DNA of 64,000 nucleotides from Acaudatibacter sp963835495 (GTDB lineage: Bacteria; Pseudomonadota; Alphaproteobacteria; Caulobacterales; Caulobacteraceae), in the NCBI GenBank assembly GCA_963835495.1, contig CAWIFQ010000003.1, positions 2,232,001 to 2,296,000 on the forward strand, written 5' to 3'. Position numbers and translations under genes: made by a program. The notes under the pieces were generated by a model that was not told the origin of the DNA, did no database searches, and was given only the letters and a program-made list of their open reading frames with translations. Positions within the stretch are counted from its first letter, which is position 1. Every line of letters begins with the position of its first letter. Below are positions 27,293-36,900 of this stretch, piece after piece.

Positions 27293-28898
27293 CTAACCCT
27301 CGATCTTCGTCACCCCCTCCAGGAACAGCGCCCGTTGCGCCGGGGCGCGGTACATCTGCTCACCCATCTCGCGGATGGTCAGTGGCGTGTGCTGCGACAG
27401 CTCGGCCAGCGCCGCCCGCGCCGCCGGCAGGTCGCCGAGGTGGCCGTAGCAGGACGCCAGCTGGGCGTAGAGCTGTGGGATGGCGGGGTTGAGCTGGCCC
27501 GACTGCTTCAGCGCGGCGACCAACTCGGCGAACCTGCCCTGGGCGAACAGCGCGGCGCCGAGCATGCCGACCTGGGTCGCGCGCATCGTCGAGAGCGGAT
27601 CGAGCCGCATCGAGGTTTCGATGTGCTCCTGGCCGCGCGCGGGGTCGCCGAAAGTGAGCTCGTAGTTGGCGGCGACGACGTGGGCGATCGCCGAGGCAGG
27701 GTTCAGCGCCAGCGCCCGCCTGAACAGGTGGGTGACGTCCTCGTCGGCGTCCTGCGAGAGCACGCTGGCGGCGCGGATCAGCACTTCCGGATCGTCGGCG
27801 GCGAGGCGCAGCGCCCGGCGCGCCAGCTCGACCGCGCGCTGGCGGTCCTCGGTCGGCGTGTCGGTCCAGCCGAAGGCGAAGCTGCGCGACCAGGCGCTGC
27901 CGGCCAGGCTGAGCGCCGCGGCGTAGCTGGGATCGAGCTCGATCGCGCGCGTCCAGCAGCCGTAGCGCCTCGGCGTTGCCGTCCTTGGCCTGGGTGCGAT
28001 AGTGCGGCATCGCCCGCAGATAGAGGTCGTAGGCGTCCTCGGTCGGGCGCTGGCTGGCGCGTCGGATCTCGCTCTCGCGCACCGCCGGCTCGATCGCCCC
28101 GGCGACGCTGAGCGCCACCTTGTCCTGCAGCTCGAACAGGTCCTCGACCTCGTCGTCGAACCGCTCGGCCCAGACCTGCGCCCCGCTGGCGCCTTCCAGC
28201 AGCTTCACGGCGATGCGGACCTTCCCGCCGGCCTTGCGCACGCTGCCATCGAGCAGGAAGCGCACGCCCAGGCTGCGCGCCGCTTCCTGCGGGCTGACGC
28301 CGCGGTTCTTCAAGCTGAGGCTGGAGCCGGCGGCGACGACGAAGATCGAGCGGAAGCGGCCGAGCGCGGCCCCGATCTCCTCGACCATGCCGTCGGCGAA
28401 GTACTCCTGGTCGGGATCGCCGGAGAGGTTGGCGAACGGCAGGATGGCGATCGACGGCTTGCCGCCGCGCGCCGCAGCGGCCGGCGCGGCGGACATCGGC
28501 GGCGCGGTCCCACGCACCAGGTGCTCGACCGCCGCCTCGACCTTGCGCCAGGCCGGCGAGGCCAGATCGCCGGTCCAGCCGCTGAGGTCGTCGCATTGGA
28601 TCTGGTTGAATGGCATCGGCGGAACGGCGCCGTCGACGCTGAGCTGCACCAGCGTGCCGGCGGCGCGGGCGACATCGGCCTCCGCCCGCACCCAGTCCGA
28701 CTTCACCGCGTCGGGCGACCAGATCACCAGCACCGCCTTGGCCGCTCGCAAACGCTCCTCGATCACGTCGGCATAGGGCCGGTGCGGTGGCAGCTCGTCA
28801 TCGCGCCAGACGGCGTAGCCGGCCGCGCGCAGGGCGTCGGCGAAGCGGTGCGCCGCCGCCTCGGCCTTGCGCGCATAGGAGATGAACACCTCGGACAT
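27293..28898 (-). CDS. TIR domain + TolB-like N-domain + TPR protein (frame-disrupted)
   Basis: About 534 residues after correction. Residues 1-130 are a TIR domain: MSEVFISYARKAEAAAHRFADALRAAGYAVWRDDELPP, then LRAAKAVLVIWSPDAVKSDWVRAEADVA, where the Glu after SxW is in the position of the NADase catalytic Glu. Next, SIAILPFANLSGDPDQEYFADGMVEEIGAALGRF is the PFxNLSGDPEQEYFxDG segment found in CadC-like and adenylate-cyclase-associated proteins. The rest is TPR-rich (HLFRRALALNPASAIAHV, GRFAELVAALKQSGQLNPAIPQLYAQLASCYGHLGDLPAARAAL). One extra base near 27944-27951 breaks the frame; removing it restores LLDRAIELDPSYAAAL. It could be a NAD-cleaving defence or signalling protein. No DNA-binding or cyclase domain is seen. 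Confidence 0.8.
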
Positions 28899-29041
28899 CG
28901 CCGCTCCGGCCAGGCTCGACGCTAGCCATCGCAGATAAGACGCGGAAGCAAGCCCGCAATCGACAGCAGCCGTTGCGTAGGCAGGCGTCGGTGGCTATCT
29001 CCCCGCGACTTCCCCGAATGCGTGAGAGACCCGGAGCCCCT

Positions 29042-30709
29042 ATGGCCGCCCAGTACATTTTCCAGATGCAGGGACTGACCAAGGCCTGGCCCGGCGGCAA
29101 GAAGGTGTTCGAGAACATCTGGCTGAGCTTCTACCCCGACGCCAAGATCGGCGTCGTCGGCGTGAACGGCTCGGGCAAGTCGACCCTGCTCAAGATCATG
29201 GCCGGGATCGACACCGAGTTCAGCGGCGAGGCCAAGGCGTTCGACGGCATCAAGCGCGGCTACCTGGAGCAAGAGCCGGAGTTGGACGAACAGCTCAACG
29301 TCTGGGGCAATGTGATCGCCTGGTGCGAGGAGAAGAAGATCGTCGACCGCTACAACGAGGTCGCGGCCAAGCTGGGCGAGGACTACACCGACGAGCTGAT
29401 GGAGGAGATGACCGCCCTCCAGGAAAAGATCGACGCCGGCGATCTGTGGGACATCGACAGCCGCATCACGATGGCGATGGACGCCTTGCGCTGCCCGCCG
29501 GACGACTGGTCGGTCGACAACCTCTCCGGCGGCGAGAAGCGGCGCATCGCCCTGGCGCGGCTGCTGCTCTCCAAGCCCGACATGCTGTTGCTGGACGAGC
29601 CCACCAACCACCTCGACGCCGAGAGCGTCGCCTGGCTGCAGCACCACCTGGAGAACTTCCCCGGCTGCGTGATCCTGGTCACCCACGACCGCTATTTCCT
29701 CGACCAGGTCACCAAGTGGACGCTCGAGCTCGATCGCGGCAAGGGCGTCCCCTACGAGGGCAACTATTCCGGCTGGCTGGAGCAGAAGGCCAAGCGGGTG
29801 ATCCAGGAACAGTCCGAGAGCGAGGCGCGCCAGCGCGCCATGGCCAAGGAACTGGAGTGGGTGCGCTCGAACGCCAGGGCCCGCCAGGCCAAGTCCAAGG
29901 CCCGGCTGGCCAACTACGACAAGATGATGCGGGAGGCCGAGCAGGCCCGCGGCGCGCAGACCCACGCCACCATCCAGATCATGCCCGGCCCGCGGCTCGG
30001 CAACGTGGTGCTGGAGGTGGAGGGGCTGGAGAAGGAATATGGCGACAAGGTCCTGTTCAAGGACCTGACGTTCCGGCTGCCGCCGAACGGCATCGTCGGC
30101 GTGATCGGACCCAACGGCGCCGGTAAGTCGACTCTGTTCCGCATGATCACCGGCCAGGAGACCCCAGATGCGGGGACCATCCGCCTCGGCGAGACGGTGA
30201 AGCTTTCCTACGTCGACCAGAGCCGCGGCGCGCTCGATCCGGCCAAGACCGTCTGGCAGGAGATCTCCAGTGGGCTGGATGTGCTGAAGGTGGGCAATCG
30301 CGAGATCAACACCCGCTCCTACGTCGGTTCGTTCAACTTCAAGGGCGGTGACCAGCAGAAGAAGGTCGGCCAGCTGTCAGGCGGCGAGCGCAACCGCGTG
30401 CACCTGGCCAAGACCCTGACCGAGGGCGGCAACGTCATCCTGCTCGACGAACCGACCAACGACCTCGACATCGAAACCTTGCAGAACCTCGAGGAAGCGC
30501 TGGAGGAATTCGCCGGCTGCGCGGTGGTGATCAGCCACGATCGCTGGTTCCTCGACCGCCTCTGCACCCACATCCTCGCCTTCGAGGGCGACAGCCACGT
30601 CGAGTGGTTCGAAGGCAACTTCGAAGCCTACGAGGAAGACAAGAAACGCCGCCTCGGCGCCGACAGCCTGATCCCCAAGCGGATCAAGTTCCAGAAGTTC
30701 GGGCGCTGA
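29042..30709 (+). CDS. ettA: ABC-F translational throttle EttA
   Basis: 555 residues, the same length as E. coli EttA. Soluble ribosome-associated ATPase that acts at the E site. Two ABC domains: first Walker A GVNGSGKST (40-48), signature LSGGEKRRIALARLLL, Walker B MLLLDEPTNHLDAESV; second Walker A GPNGAGKST, signature LSGGERNRVHLAKTL, Walker B VILLDEPTNDLDIETL. The linker (QEQSESEARQRAMAKELEWVRSNARARQAKSKARL) is the P-site tRNA-interacting motif. The C-terminus ends RLGADSLIPKRIKFQKFGR, as in EttA. Confidence 0.96.
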   Translation: MAAQYIFQMQGLTKAWPGGKKVFENIWLSFYPDAKIGVVGVNGSGKSTLLKIMAGIDTEFSGEAKAFDGIKRGYLEQEPELDEQLNVWGNVIAWCEEKKIVDRYNEVAAKLGEDYTDELMEEMTALQEKIDAGDLWDIDSRITMAMDALRCPPDDWSVDNLSGGEKRRIALARLLLSKPDMLLLDEPTNHLDAESVAWLQHHLENFPGCVILVTHDRYFLDQVTKWTLELDRGKGVPYEGNYSGWLEQKAKRVIQEQSESEARQRAMAKELEWVRSNARARQAKSKARLANYDKMMREAEQARGAQTHATIQIMPGPRLGNVVLEVEGLEKEYGDKVLFKDLTFRLPPNGIVGVIGPNGAGKSTLFRMITGQETPDAGTIRLGETVKLSYVDQSRGALDPAKTVWQEISSGLDVLKVGNREINTRSYVGSFNFKGGDQQKKVGQLSGGERNRVHLAKTLTEGGNVILLDEPTNDLDIETLQNLEEALEEFAGCAVVISHDRWFLDRLCTHILAFEGDSHVEWFEGNFEAYEEDKKRRLGADSLIPKRIKFQKFGR

Positions 30710-30754
30710 TCTCCTTCGCCGTCGCGGGGAAGGGTGACGGCGCTGCGGCCCGGT

Positions 30755-31753
30755 TCAGTGCTTGGTCATGACCCGACGGTCCGTTCCAGGATCCGGCCGC
30801 TCCTGCTCGATCGGCAGGTCGCGATAGATTCGCGGCCGCGCCGACCGCAGCAACCGAGCGCGGTTCAGCAGGGGGCGTATCTCATACATTTCGGCATCGG
30901 TAAGGACCCACAGGACTCGCTCCTGCCCTATCTCCTCGAGCCGCCCGCGGCCCGGCTGAGCGCAGATCCAATCGCCGAGATAGCCGAGTTTCTCGGTAGG
31001 AACCGCCAGGCGCCGCCTGGAGAACAGATTGATCTGGAACAGGTCCCGCAGCTGAAGCCACTCGCCGGTCCACAAACGACCTTCGCCAACGAAGTCGCGC
31101 CACTGGCTGACCTCGTCGGTGTCATCCCGGTTCAGCCGGCCGTAGTCCAGAGGACAGCCAAGGCCCCAATTGTAGTTTCCGGGATAACAGAGCGCATCTC
31201 GGACGAACAAGTAGCCGTAGTCAGGCCGAAGAAGATCAACGGCCAGCCGAAGCAGCAACGTTCCCGTCTCGAGCGGTCGCCCGTCAGCAGGGAAGATGAA
31301 ATCCGCGTCGAAGGCCCGGTACGGATAGTCAGGCACGGGTTGCGGGCCTGAGAGGGTTCGGATTCTCCTCGGGGAACCCGAACTCTCCCCACCAAAGGAG
31401 AGGGTGTCATCCTCCATCCCAATCGCCCTGCGATCACCGCTCACCATCACGGCCGTGGCGTTCTGGGCGCCCCGAAGTTCGCCCCTCGCCAGACGCTCCA
31501 GGGATTTCGGTTTCAGCGGGTTTAGTCGCTCACCCTGGCGCGGCGTATAGCCCGCGAACTTCATATCGTCGCTGAGGCCACAAATCCTGGCCGCCTCGAC
31601 ATAGAAACGGGCGAATGCTTCGGGACCCGGATACTCCATCCCGTGGATCGCGATCCCGCCAAGCAGGTGCTCGCGCCAGCCTGGGATGTCTCGGAAGGCC
31701 GCGATGCGTTCAAGGTCGAAGATGTCGGAGGTTACGAACATCGGCCTTGGCAC
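30755..31753 (-). CDS. Hypothetical protein, candidate immunity partner of the upstream toxin-like gene
   Basis: 332 residues, soluble, no signal peptide, no family recognised. It begins MPRPMFVTSDIFDLERIAAFRDIPGW and contains a central acidic/aromatic region (PDYPYRAFDADFIFPADGRPLETG; RPDYGYLFVRDALCYPGNYNWGLG). It overlaps the end of the nuclease-toxin-like gene by 22 bp on the same strand, the usual toxin-then-immunity order. Base composition is visibly lower in GC than flanking genes, which suggests transfer. The immunity role is inference from position and composition only; it might instead be an unrelated cargo gene. Confidence 0.45.
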   Translation of the reverse strand: MPRPMFVTSDIFDLERIAAFRDIPGWREHLLGGIAIHGMEYPGPEAFARFYVEAARICGLSDDMKFAGYTPRQGERLNPLKPKSLERLARGELRGAQNATAVMVSGDRRAIGMEDDTLSFGGESSGSPRRIRTLSGPQPVPDYPYRAFDADFIFPADGRPLETGTLLLRLAVDLLRPDYGYLFVRDALCYPGNYNWGLGCPLDYGRLNRDDTDEVSQWRDFVGEGRLWTGEWLQLRDLFQINLFSRRRLAVPTEKLGYLGDWICAQPGRGRLEEIGQERVLWVLTDAEMYEIRPLLNRARLLRSARPRIYRDLPIEQERPDPGTDRRVMTKH

Positions 31754-32682
31754 CCTATAGCTCTAACGCCGTGAACCTGCATGAACTTACGGATTTTGCT
31801 GAAGATTTCACGGATGCCGGGCACGTCCGGCATGCGCGCTTGCTGGTCTTCGTGTGTCTGCCGGCCGGAGAGGATTTCCGAAGGCTGGTAGATGTACCCC
31901 AGATCAAGTTCTGGCCGGGCGACCGCAACCACGTCTGGACGGATGAGACTCTCGAACATTCGGCGAGTGACCGTTGTAAAGCTACGATTGAAGTAGATTT
32001 CTGAGAATTCGTCGGTCTTGGCCAATCTCAATCCTTCGATGACGCTCCTAAGGGCGTGGGTTGTCTCGGAGCCTGAAGCCAAAGTCCTTTGTGGCGCGCC
32101 AAGGAGCCGAACCTTGCTGTAGCCCGGCGGCTGTTGGTACTCCTCCTTGTCGTCCGATCCGATCAGCATTGGCCCGGTCTTGTCTTGCGGCACGAAGATG
32201 ATCATCGCCGGGGTCGTCCCGCGTTCGGGCGGCAGAATTCTGAGGATCTCCGTCGGCTCGGCCGTCGGCCAAACCCTTCCGTCGGGAAGCCTTGGGATCC
32301 GTACAGCCAGGTAACGGAGCCCGCCGATAGTCCGCTCGGGGACCACATCCCAGCCGTCGGGGACTTTTTGCGATCCTGGAACCGGCTCCGAGTCAGGTTC
32401 TGACCCGCGCTCGCCGGCGGGCTCAACTGGCGGGCCGTTGTCGCCGCTATCGCCATCTGACTGATAGCCAACTTCGATCAGGTGTCCGCCACTTGGATGG
32501 CTGACCGGCGAAGTCCGCGTGCTCGGCGGGGCCGACCCGACTGACCGTGAGTGGCTAGGCGCGGGATTCGGACTTCCAGACCCGTCGCCTTCCGTCGTCC
32601 AGCGACCGTGCCAGTCGCGGGGCTGATCGGGCGAATATTTCGCCAAAACTGCGTCGACTGCGGCGATCCTTTTGCGCGCCAT
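31732..32682 (-). CDS. Candidate PD-(D/E)XK-type nuclease toxin with PDQPRDWHGRW linker
   Basis: 316 residues. Near the N-terminus is KYSPDQPRDWHGRWTTEG, a linker pattern I associate with C-terminal toxin cargo in phage-derived or capsid-like proteins. A Ser/Pro/Asp-rich disordered stretch follows (about 30-110), then a globular part. The last 80 residues have IYFNRSFTTVTRRMFESLIRPDVVAVARPELDLGYIYQPSEILSGRQTHEDQQARM, resembling restriction-endonuclease-fold toxins (NRsl.t.tg....IRPDv.vv......yeVlSpgQt), with candidate catalytic Asp in IRPDVV and Glu in SEILSG. No secretion signal. The apparent start at 32682 is probably internal: matching protein text continues upstream in other frames. GC is lower than in the surroundings. 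Confidence 0.5.
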   Translation of the reverse strand: MARKRIAAVDAVLAKYSPDQPRDWHGRWTTEGDGSGSPNPAPSHSRSVGSAPPSTRTSPVSHPSGGHLIEVGYQSDGDSGDNGPPVEPAGERGSEPDSEPVPGSQKVPDGWDVVPERTIGGLRYLAVRIPRLPDGRVWPTAEPTEILRILPPERGTTPAMIIFVPQDKTGPMLIGSDDKEEYQQPPGYSKVRLLGAPQRTLASGSETTHALRSVIEGLRLAKTDEFSEIYFNRSFTTVTRRMFESLIRPDVVAVARPELDLGYIYQPSEILSGRQTHEDQQARMPDVPGIREIFSKIRKFMQVHGVRAIGCQGRCS

Positions 32683-32986
32683 CGGCGTCGAGTTCGGGCA
32701 GCCGAAGGTGCAGCGCGGCCATCATCGCCCGACCCAGGTCGTGCTCGTATGAGGGCTTTTGGCTGCGACGTCGAGGCCCCGGCTCAGCGCGGCCGGGTTG
32801 ACGGCGATGCCGTACGCCGCCCTGGCCAGGACGTCGATCTCGCCGATCAAGCGCGGCTCAAGACCCGAACTCGGTCCGCCGCAGGAGCGGCACGCCCGCC
32901 AGCGATACGCCGGCCGGCTCGCAGGTCAGCCCGAATGCGCCGCGGGCTTTGCCCAGCTGGAAGTGGCTGGAAGTGACGATGTGCAA
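32683..32986 (-). pseudogene. Frame-broken 5' part of the toxin-like gene
   Basis: Reading the minus strand from a TTG at 32986 gives protein-like text that hops between frames: HFQLGKARGAFGLTCEPAGV and SLAGVPLLRRTEFG, then (after one extra base near 32864) LEPRLIGEIDVLARAAYGIA and VNPAALSRGLDVAAK, then (after a shift near 32750-32762) YEHDLGRAMMAALHLRLPELDADGA, then (after a shift near 32674-32680) KRIAAVDAVLAKYSPDQPRD in the toxin frame. A TTG preceded by an AAGGAGGAG site supports a start here. The whole would be about 415 residues. Three breaks in 300 bp suggest decay, or clustered sequence errors. Confidence 0.45.
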
Positions 32987-33133
32987 TGAACAAGCCGATC
33001 TCCTCCTTGAGTTCGGCTTCACAAGAATGTTCACTTTATGTTCGCCGTCAACCGGATTTTCGTCGCGGCTAACGCGGAGCCCTAGTCGGCTCGACGTGGC
33101 CTCCCTCGGCTGGGAGAGAGAGGGCGCCGCCCC

Positions 33134-33421
33134 TCACACCCCGTCGAGCAGTTCCACTTCCGGGCGGCCGGCGAGGCAGGGGCCGAGCTTGGGGCCGAGG
33201 GCCTTGTAGTGGTCGCTGGAGCTGTGGGCGGCGATGGCGTCGGCGTCGGTGTAGCCTTCCAGCACCTTGTAGACGGTGGGGTCAGTGCGGCTCTTCACCA
33301 GCTCGTAGAACAGGTTGCCCGGTTCGTTGGCGCGCACGGCGGCCATCGCCTCCTTGAACGCGGCTTCGAACTCGGCGGCCTTGCCTTCCTGGATCTTCAG
33401 GGTCGCGACGATGCCGATCAT
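33134..33421 (-). CDS. Antibiotic-biosynthesis-monooxygenase (ABM) domain protein
   Basis: 95 residues, one ferredoxin-like ABM domain: MIGIVATLKIQEGKAAEFEAAFKEAMAAVRANEPGNLFYELVKS...YKVLEGYTDADAIAAHSSSDHYKAL. The pattern matches YgiN-type quinol monooxygenases and small-molecule oxygenases that work without a cofactor. It probably acts on quinones or other aromatics; this is family-level inference. Located beside the toxin-like island, but with normal high GC. Confidence 0.88.
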   Translation of the reverse strand: MIGIVATLKIQEGKAAEFEAAFKEAMAAVRANEPGNLFYELVKSRTDPTVYKVLEGYTDADAIAAHSSSDHYKALGPKLGPCLAGRPEVELLDGV

Positions 33422-33502
33422 GTGGACTTCCTCCCGCTCGTATTCAGTCGGCCGCGATCTAGCGAGCCGGCGCGGCGAAGGGCAAGGCTGTCTTGGCGGA
33501 AG

Positions 33503-33790
33503 CTAGCGCCGGCCGTCCCAGCCGTAGGCGACCCAGGAGTGGCCGCCGATGTGCCGCGCCTCGATCAGGTCCGGATCGGCGGGCGGACGCACGGTGCGGC
33601 GGGCGCGGGCCGCGAAGGCGGCGAGGATCAGCAGCGCGGCCGCCATCACCGCGATCACGACCACGGTGGCGGCGAAGAACAGCGCGAGCACGGCGCCGAT
33701 CGCGGCCGCCGCGGCCCACGCGATCGCCGCTCCCAGCCACGCCAGGCCGCGGAACGGTCCCCAGATCTGGTAGCGGGCGGCGGTGGGCAT
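33503..33790 (-). CDS. Small two-helix membrane protein, unknown function
   Basis: 95 residues from the ATG at 33790, which has GAGGAG 4 bp upstream (the ATG at 33814 lacks this). Two adjacent hydrophobic helices (FRGLAWLGAAIAWAAAAAIGAVLALFF and ATVVVIAVMAAALLILAAFAA), then a cytosolic basic tail ending GHSWVAYGWDGRR. No family recognised. A CtrA-like sequence lies about 120 bp upstream. Confidence 0.55.
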   Translation of the reverse strand: MPTAARYQIWGPFRGLAWLGAAIAWAAAAAIGAVLALFFAATVVVIAVMAAALLILAAFAARARRTVRPPADPDLIEARHIGGHSWVAYGWDGRR

Positions 33791-33907
33791 CGTCTCCTCG
33801 TAGGTTGGACTCAATAGTTCAGACCGAGAGCAGTGAACGTCAACTGAAGAAGCGTCGAAAACACGACATCGCCTGCTAGAAGGGCGCCAGGCGCGCGAAG
33901 GTTCTGG

Positions 33908-33922
33908 TTAAGGTATGGTTAA
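33908..33922 (-). promoter_or_regulatory. Candidate CtrA box (TTAA-N7-TTAA)
   Basis: Read on the minus strand the sequence is TTAACCATACCTTAACC, an exact TTAA-N7-TTAA with the final C of the CtrA consensus. It overlaps the start codon of the oxoprolinase gene (33915) and lies about 118 bp before the small membrane-protein gene. In Caulobacterales CtrA both activates and represses cell-cycle genes. A chance match is possible; no CtrA data can be seen here. Confidence 0.3.
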
Positions 33923-36900
33923 TCCGCAACAGCGCGGCTGGGAGTTCTGGATCGATCGCGGCGGCACCTTCACCGACGTGATCGCTCGCACGCCCGACGG
34001 CGCCGAAACCAGCGCCAAGCTGCTCTCGGTCTCCGGCGCCTACGACGACGCCGGGGTCGAGGCGATGCGGCGGCTGATGGGCGTGGCGGCGGGCGCGCCG
34101 TTCCCGGCCGAGCGGGTGGCCTCGATCAAGCTCGGCACCACGGTCGCGACCAACGCGCTGCTGGAGCGCAAGGGCGCCAGGACCCTGTTCGTGACCACCC
34201 GCGGCTTCGCCGACGCCCTGGAGATCGGCGACCAGGCGCGGCCGTCGCTGTTCGCGCTCGATATCGTCAAGCCGGCGCCGCTCTACGCTGGCGTCGTCGA
34301 GGCCGACGAGCGGCTGGACGCCTCGGGGGCCGTGCTGCGGGCCTTGGACGAGCCCGCGCTCGGCCAGGCGCTGGCGAAGGCGGCCGACGACGGTTTCGAG
34401 AGCGTCGCCGTCGCCTTCCTGCACGCCGACCTGAATCCTGCGCACGAGCGGCGGGCCGGCGAGCTGGCCCGGTCCGCCGGCTTCCGCTTCGTGTCGCTGA
34501 GTTCCGATGTCTCGCCGCTGCCGCGCTTCATTCCCCGCGCCGAGACCACCGTGGTCGACGCCTACCTGACGCCGGTGCTGGCGGCCTACGTCGCGAGCCT
34601 GGAAGCCGCGGTCGCCGGCGCGCCGCTCTACTTCATGACCTCCGGCGGGGCCCTGGCGCGGGCCGGCGCCTTTCGCGGCCGCGACGCGCTGGTGTCCGGC
34701 CCGGCCGGCGGCGTGATCGGGGTGGCCGGCGTCGCGGAGGGGCGCGCCGTGCTCGGCTTCGACATGGGCGGCACCTCGACCGACGTCTGCCGCTTCGCCG
34801 GGACGCTGGAGCGGCGGGACGTGGCCCGCGTCGCCGGGGTCCGGGTGCGGGCGCCGATGCTGGATGTGGAGACGGTGGCGGCGGGCGGCGGCTCGATCCT
34901 GGCGTTCGACGGGCTGCGCGCCCGGGTCGGCCCGGCCAGCGCCGGGGCGGATCCAGGCCCGGCCTGCTACGGCCGCGGCGGCCCGGCGACGGTGACCGAC
35001 GCCAACCTGGTGCTGGGCCGGCTCGATCCGGCGGCGTTTCCGCAGGTGTTCGGACCGCACGGCGATGGCCCGCTGGATGTGGCGGCGGCGCGCGCGAAGC
35101 TCGGCGAGTTGGCGGCGGCGATGGGGGCGGCGAGCGTCGAAGCGGCGGCCGAGGGGTTCCTCGCCGTCGCGGTCGAGCAGATGGCCGGGGCGATCCGGCG
35201 CATCTCCACCGAGCGCGGCTTCGATCCGCGGGGCCACGCCCTGGTGGCGTTCGGCGGCGCCGCCGGCCAGGTCGCCTGCCAGGTGGCCGAGGCGCTGGGG
35301 ATCGGCGAGGTGCTGTCGCCCCGGTACGCCAGCGTGCTCTCCGCCTGGGGCATCGGCCAGGCGCGGATGCGGGTGGTGCGGGTCGCGGGGCTCGGGCGAG
35401 GCCTGGATGACGCCGGACTGCTCGCGGCCGACGCTCTGGCTGGCCGGCTCGACCAGGAGGCCCGCGCCGGCCTCGTGGAGCAAGGCGCGGAGGCTGGCGG
35501 ATGCGAGCGCCGGCTCTATCTCAACTACGCGGAAGCCGACGCCGCCCTGCCCGTCCCGTTCGGCGAGTTCGCCGCGGTGAAAGCCGCGTTCGAGGTGGCC
35601 CACCGGCGGCTGTTCGGCTTCGTCGAGGCCGATCGCCTGATCCTGATCGCCAGCGTCGAAGTGGAAGCCGCCGAGCTCCCCTCCCCCTCGAGGGGAGGGG
35701 CCGGGGGTGGGGGGCTGTCTCCGCCTGGCGTAATCCACCCGGCAAACGCAGCGCCCAGTCCAACCAGCCCCCCACCCCCTGCCCCCTCCCCTCGAGGGGG
35801 AGGGGGTCTGATCACGCGGGCCGACACCCAGATTTGGGTCGCGCAAGGCTGGGAGGCGACGACGGAGCAAGACGGCCTGATCCGGCTCGTCCGCACCGAC
35901 CCGGTCGCCAAGTCCTCCGCCGGCCCTGCCGCGACCGCCGACCCGGTCACCCTCGAGCTCTACAACCGGCGCTTCATGGGCATCGCCGAGGCGATGGGCG
36001 CGGCGCTGGAGCGGACGGCGCACTCGGTCAACATCAAGGAGCGGCTGGACTTCTCCTGCGCCCTGTTCGACGCCGGCGGCGGCCTGGTGGCCAACGCGCC
36101 GCACATGCCGGTGCACCTGGGCTCGATGGGGGCGAGCGTCCGGGCGGTGCGGGCGCGCCATCCGGTGCTGCAGCCCGGGCGAGGCGTTCGCGCTCAACAG
36201 CCCCTACGCCGGCGGCACCCACCTGCCCGACATCACCGTTGTCATGCCGGTCTTCTCGGAAGGTGACCAGCCGGCGTTCTTCGTCGCCGCGCGCGGCCAT
36301 CACGCCGACGTGGGCGGCGTCCAGCCCGGCTCGATGCCGCCGTTCTCGCACACGATCGACGAGGAGGGCGTGATGCTGGACGCGATGCCGATCATGCGCG
36401 GCGGCCAGTTCCTCGAAGCCGACACCCGCGCGGCGCTGGTCGCCGGGCCCTGGCCCGCCCGCGCCCCGGATCGCAACATCGCCGACCTCAAGGCCCAGAT
36501 CGCCGCCTGCCAGGCCGGCGCGGCGGCGGTGGCGGGGCTGATCGAGCGGCATGGCGCGGACGAGGTCGCGCGCTACATGGGCTTCGTGCAGGCCAACGCC
36601 GAAGCCGCCGTGCGCCGGGCGATCGGGGTGCTGAAGGACGGGGCGGCGCGCGTGCCGATGGACGGCGGCGGCGAGATCGTGGTCCGCGCCAGCGTCGACG
36701 CGGCCCGCGGCGAGGCCATGCTCGACTTCACCGGCTCCAGCGCCCAGCTCGGCTCCAACTTCAACGCCCCGGCCTCGGTGGTCGACGCCGCCGCGCTCTA
36801 CGTGTTCCGCTGCCTGGTGGACGACGACATCCCGCTCAACGCCGGCTGCCTGACGCCGCTGAAGATCATCGTGCCGGAGGGCTCGATGCTGAACCCGCGC

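Noticed and set aside
32551..32976. Plus-strand open frame across the toxin 5' region
   Set aside because: Arg/Pro/Ala-rich with no ribosome-binding site; the minus strand carries the coherent protein text.
33876..36197. 773-residue minus-strand open frame opposite the oxoprolinase
   Set aside because: Composition is an antisense artefact (His/Arg/Gly/Pro-rich); the plus strand encodes a well-conserved enzyme.
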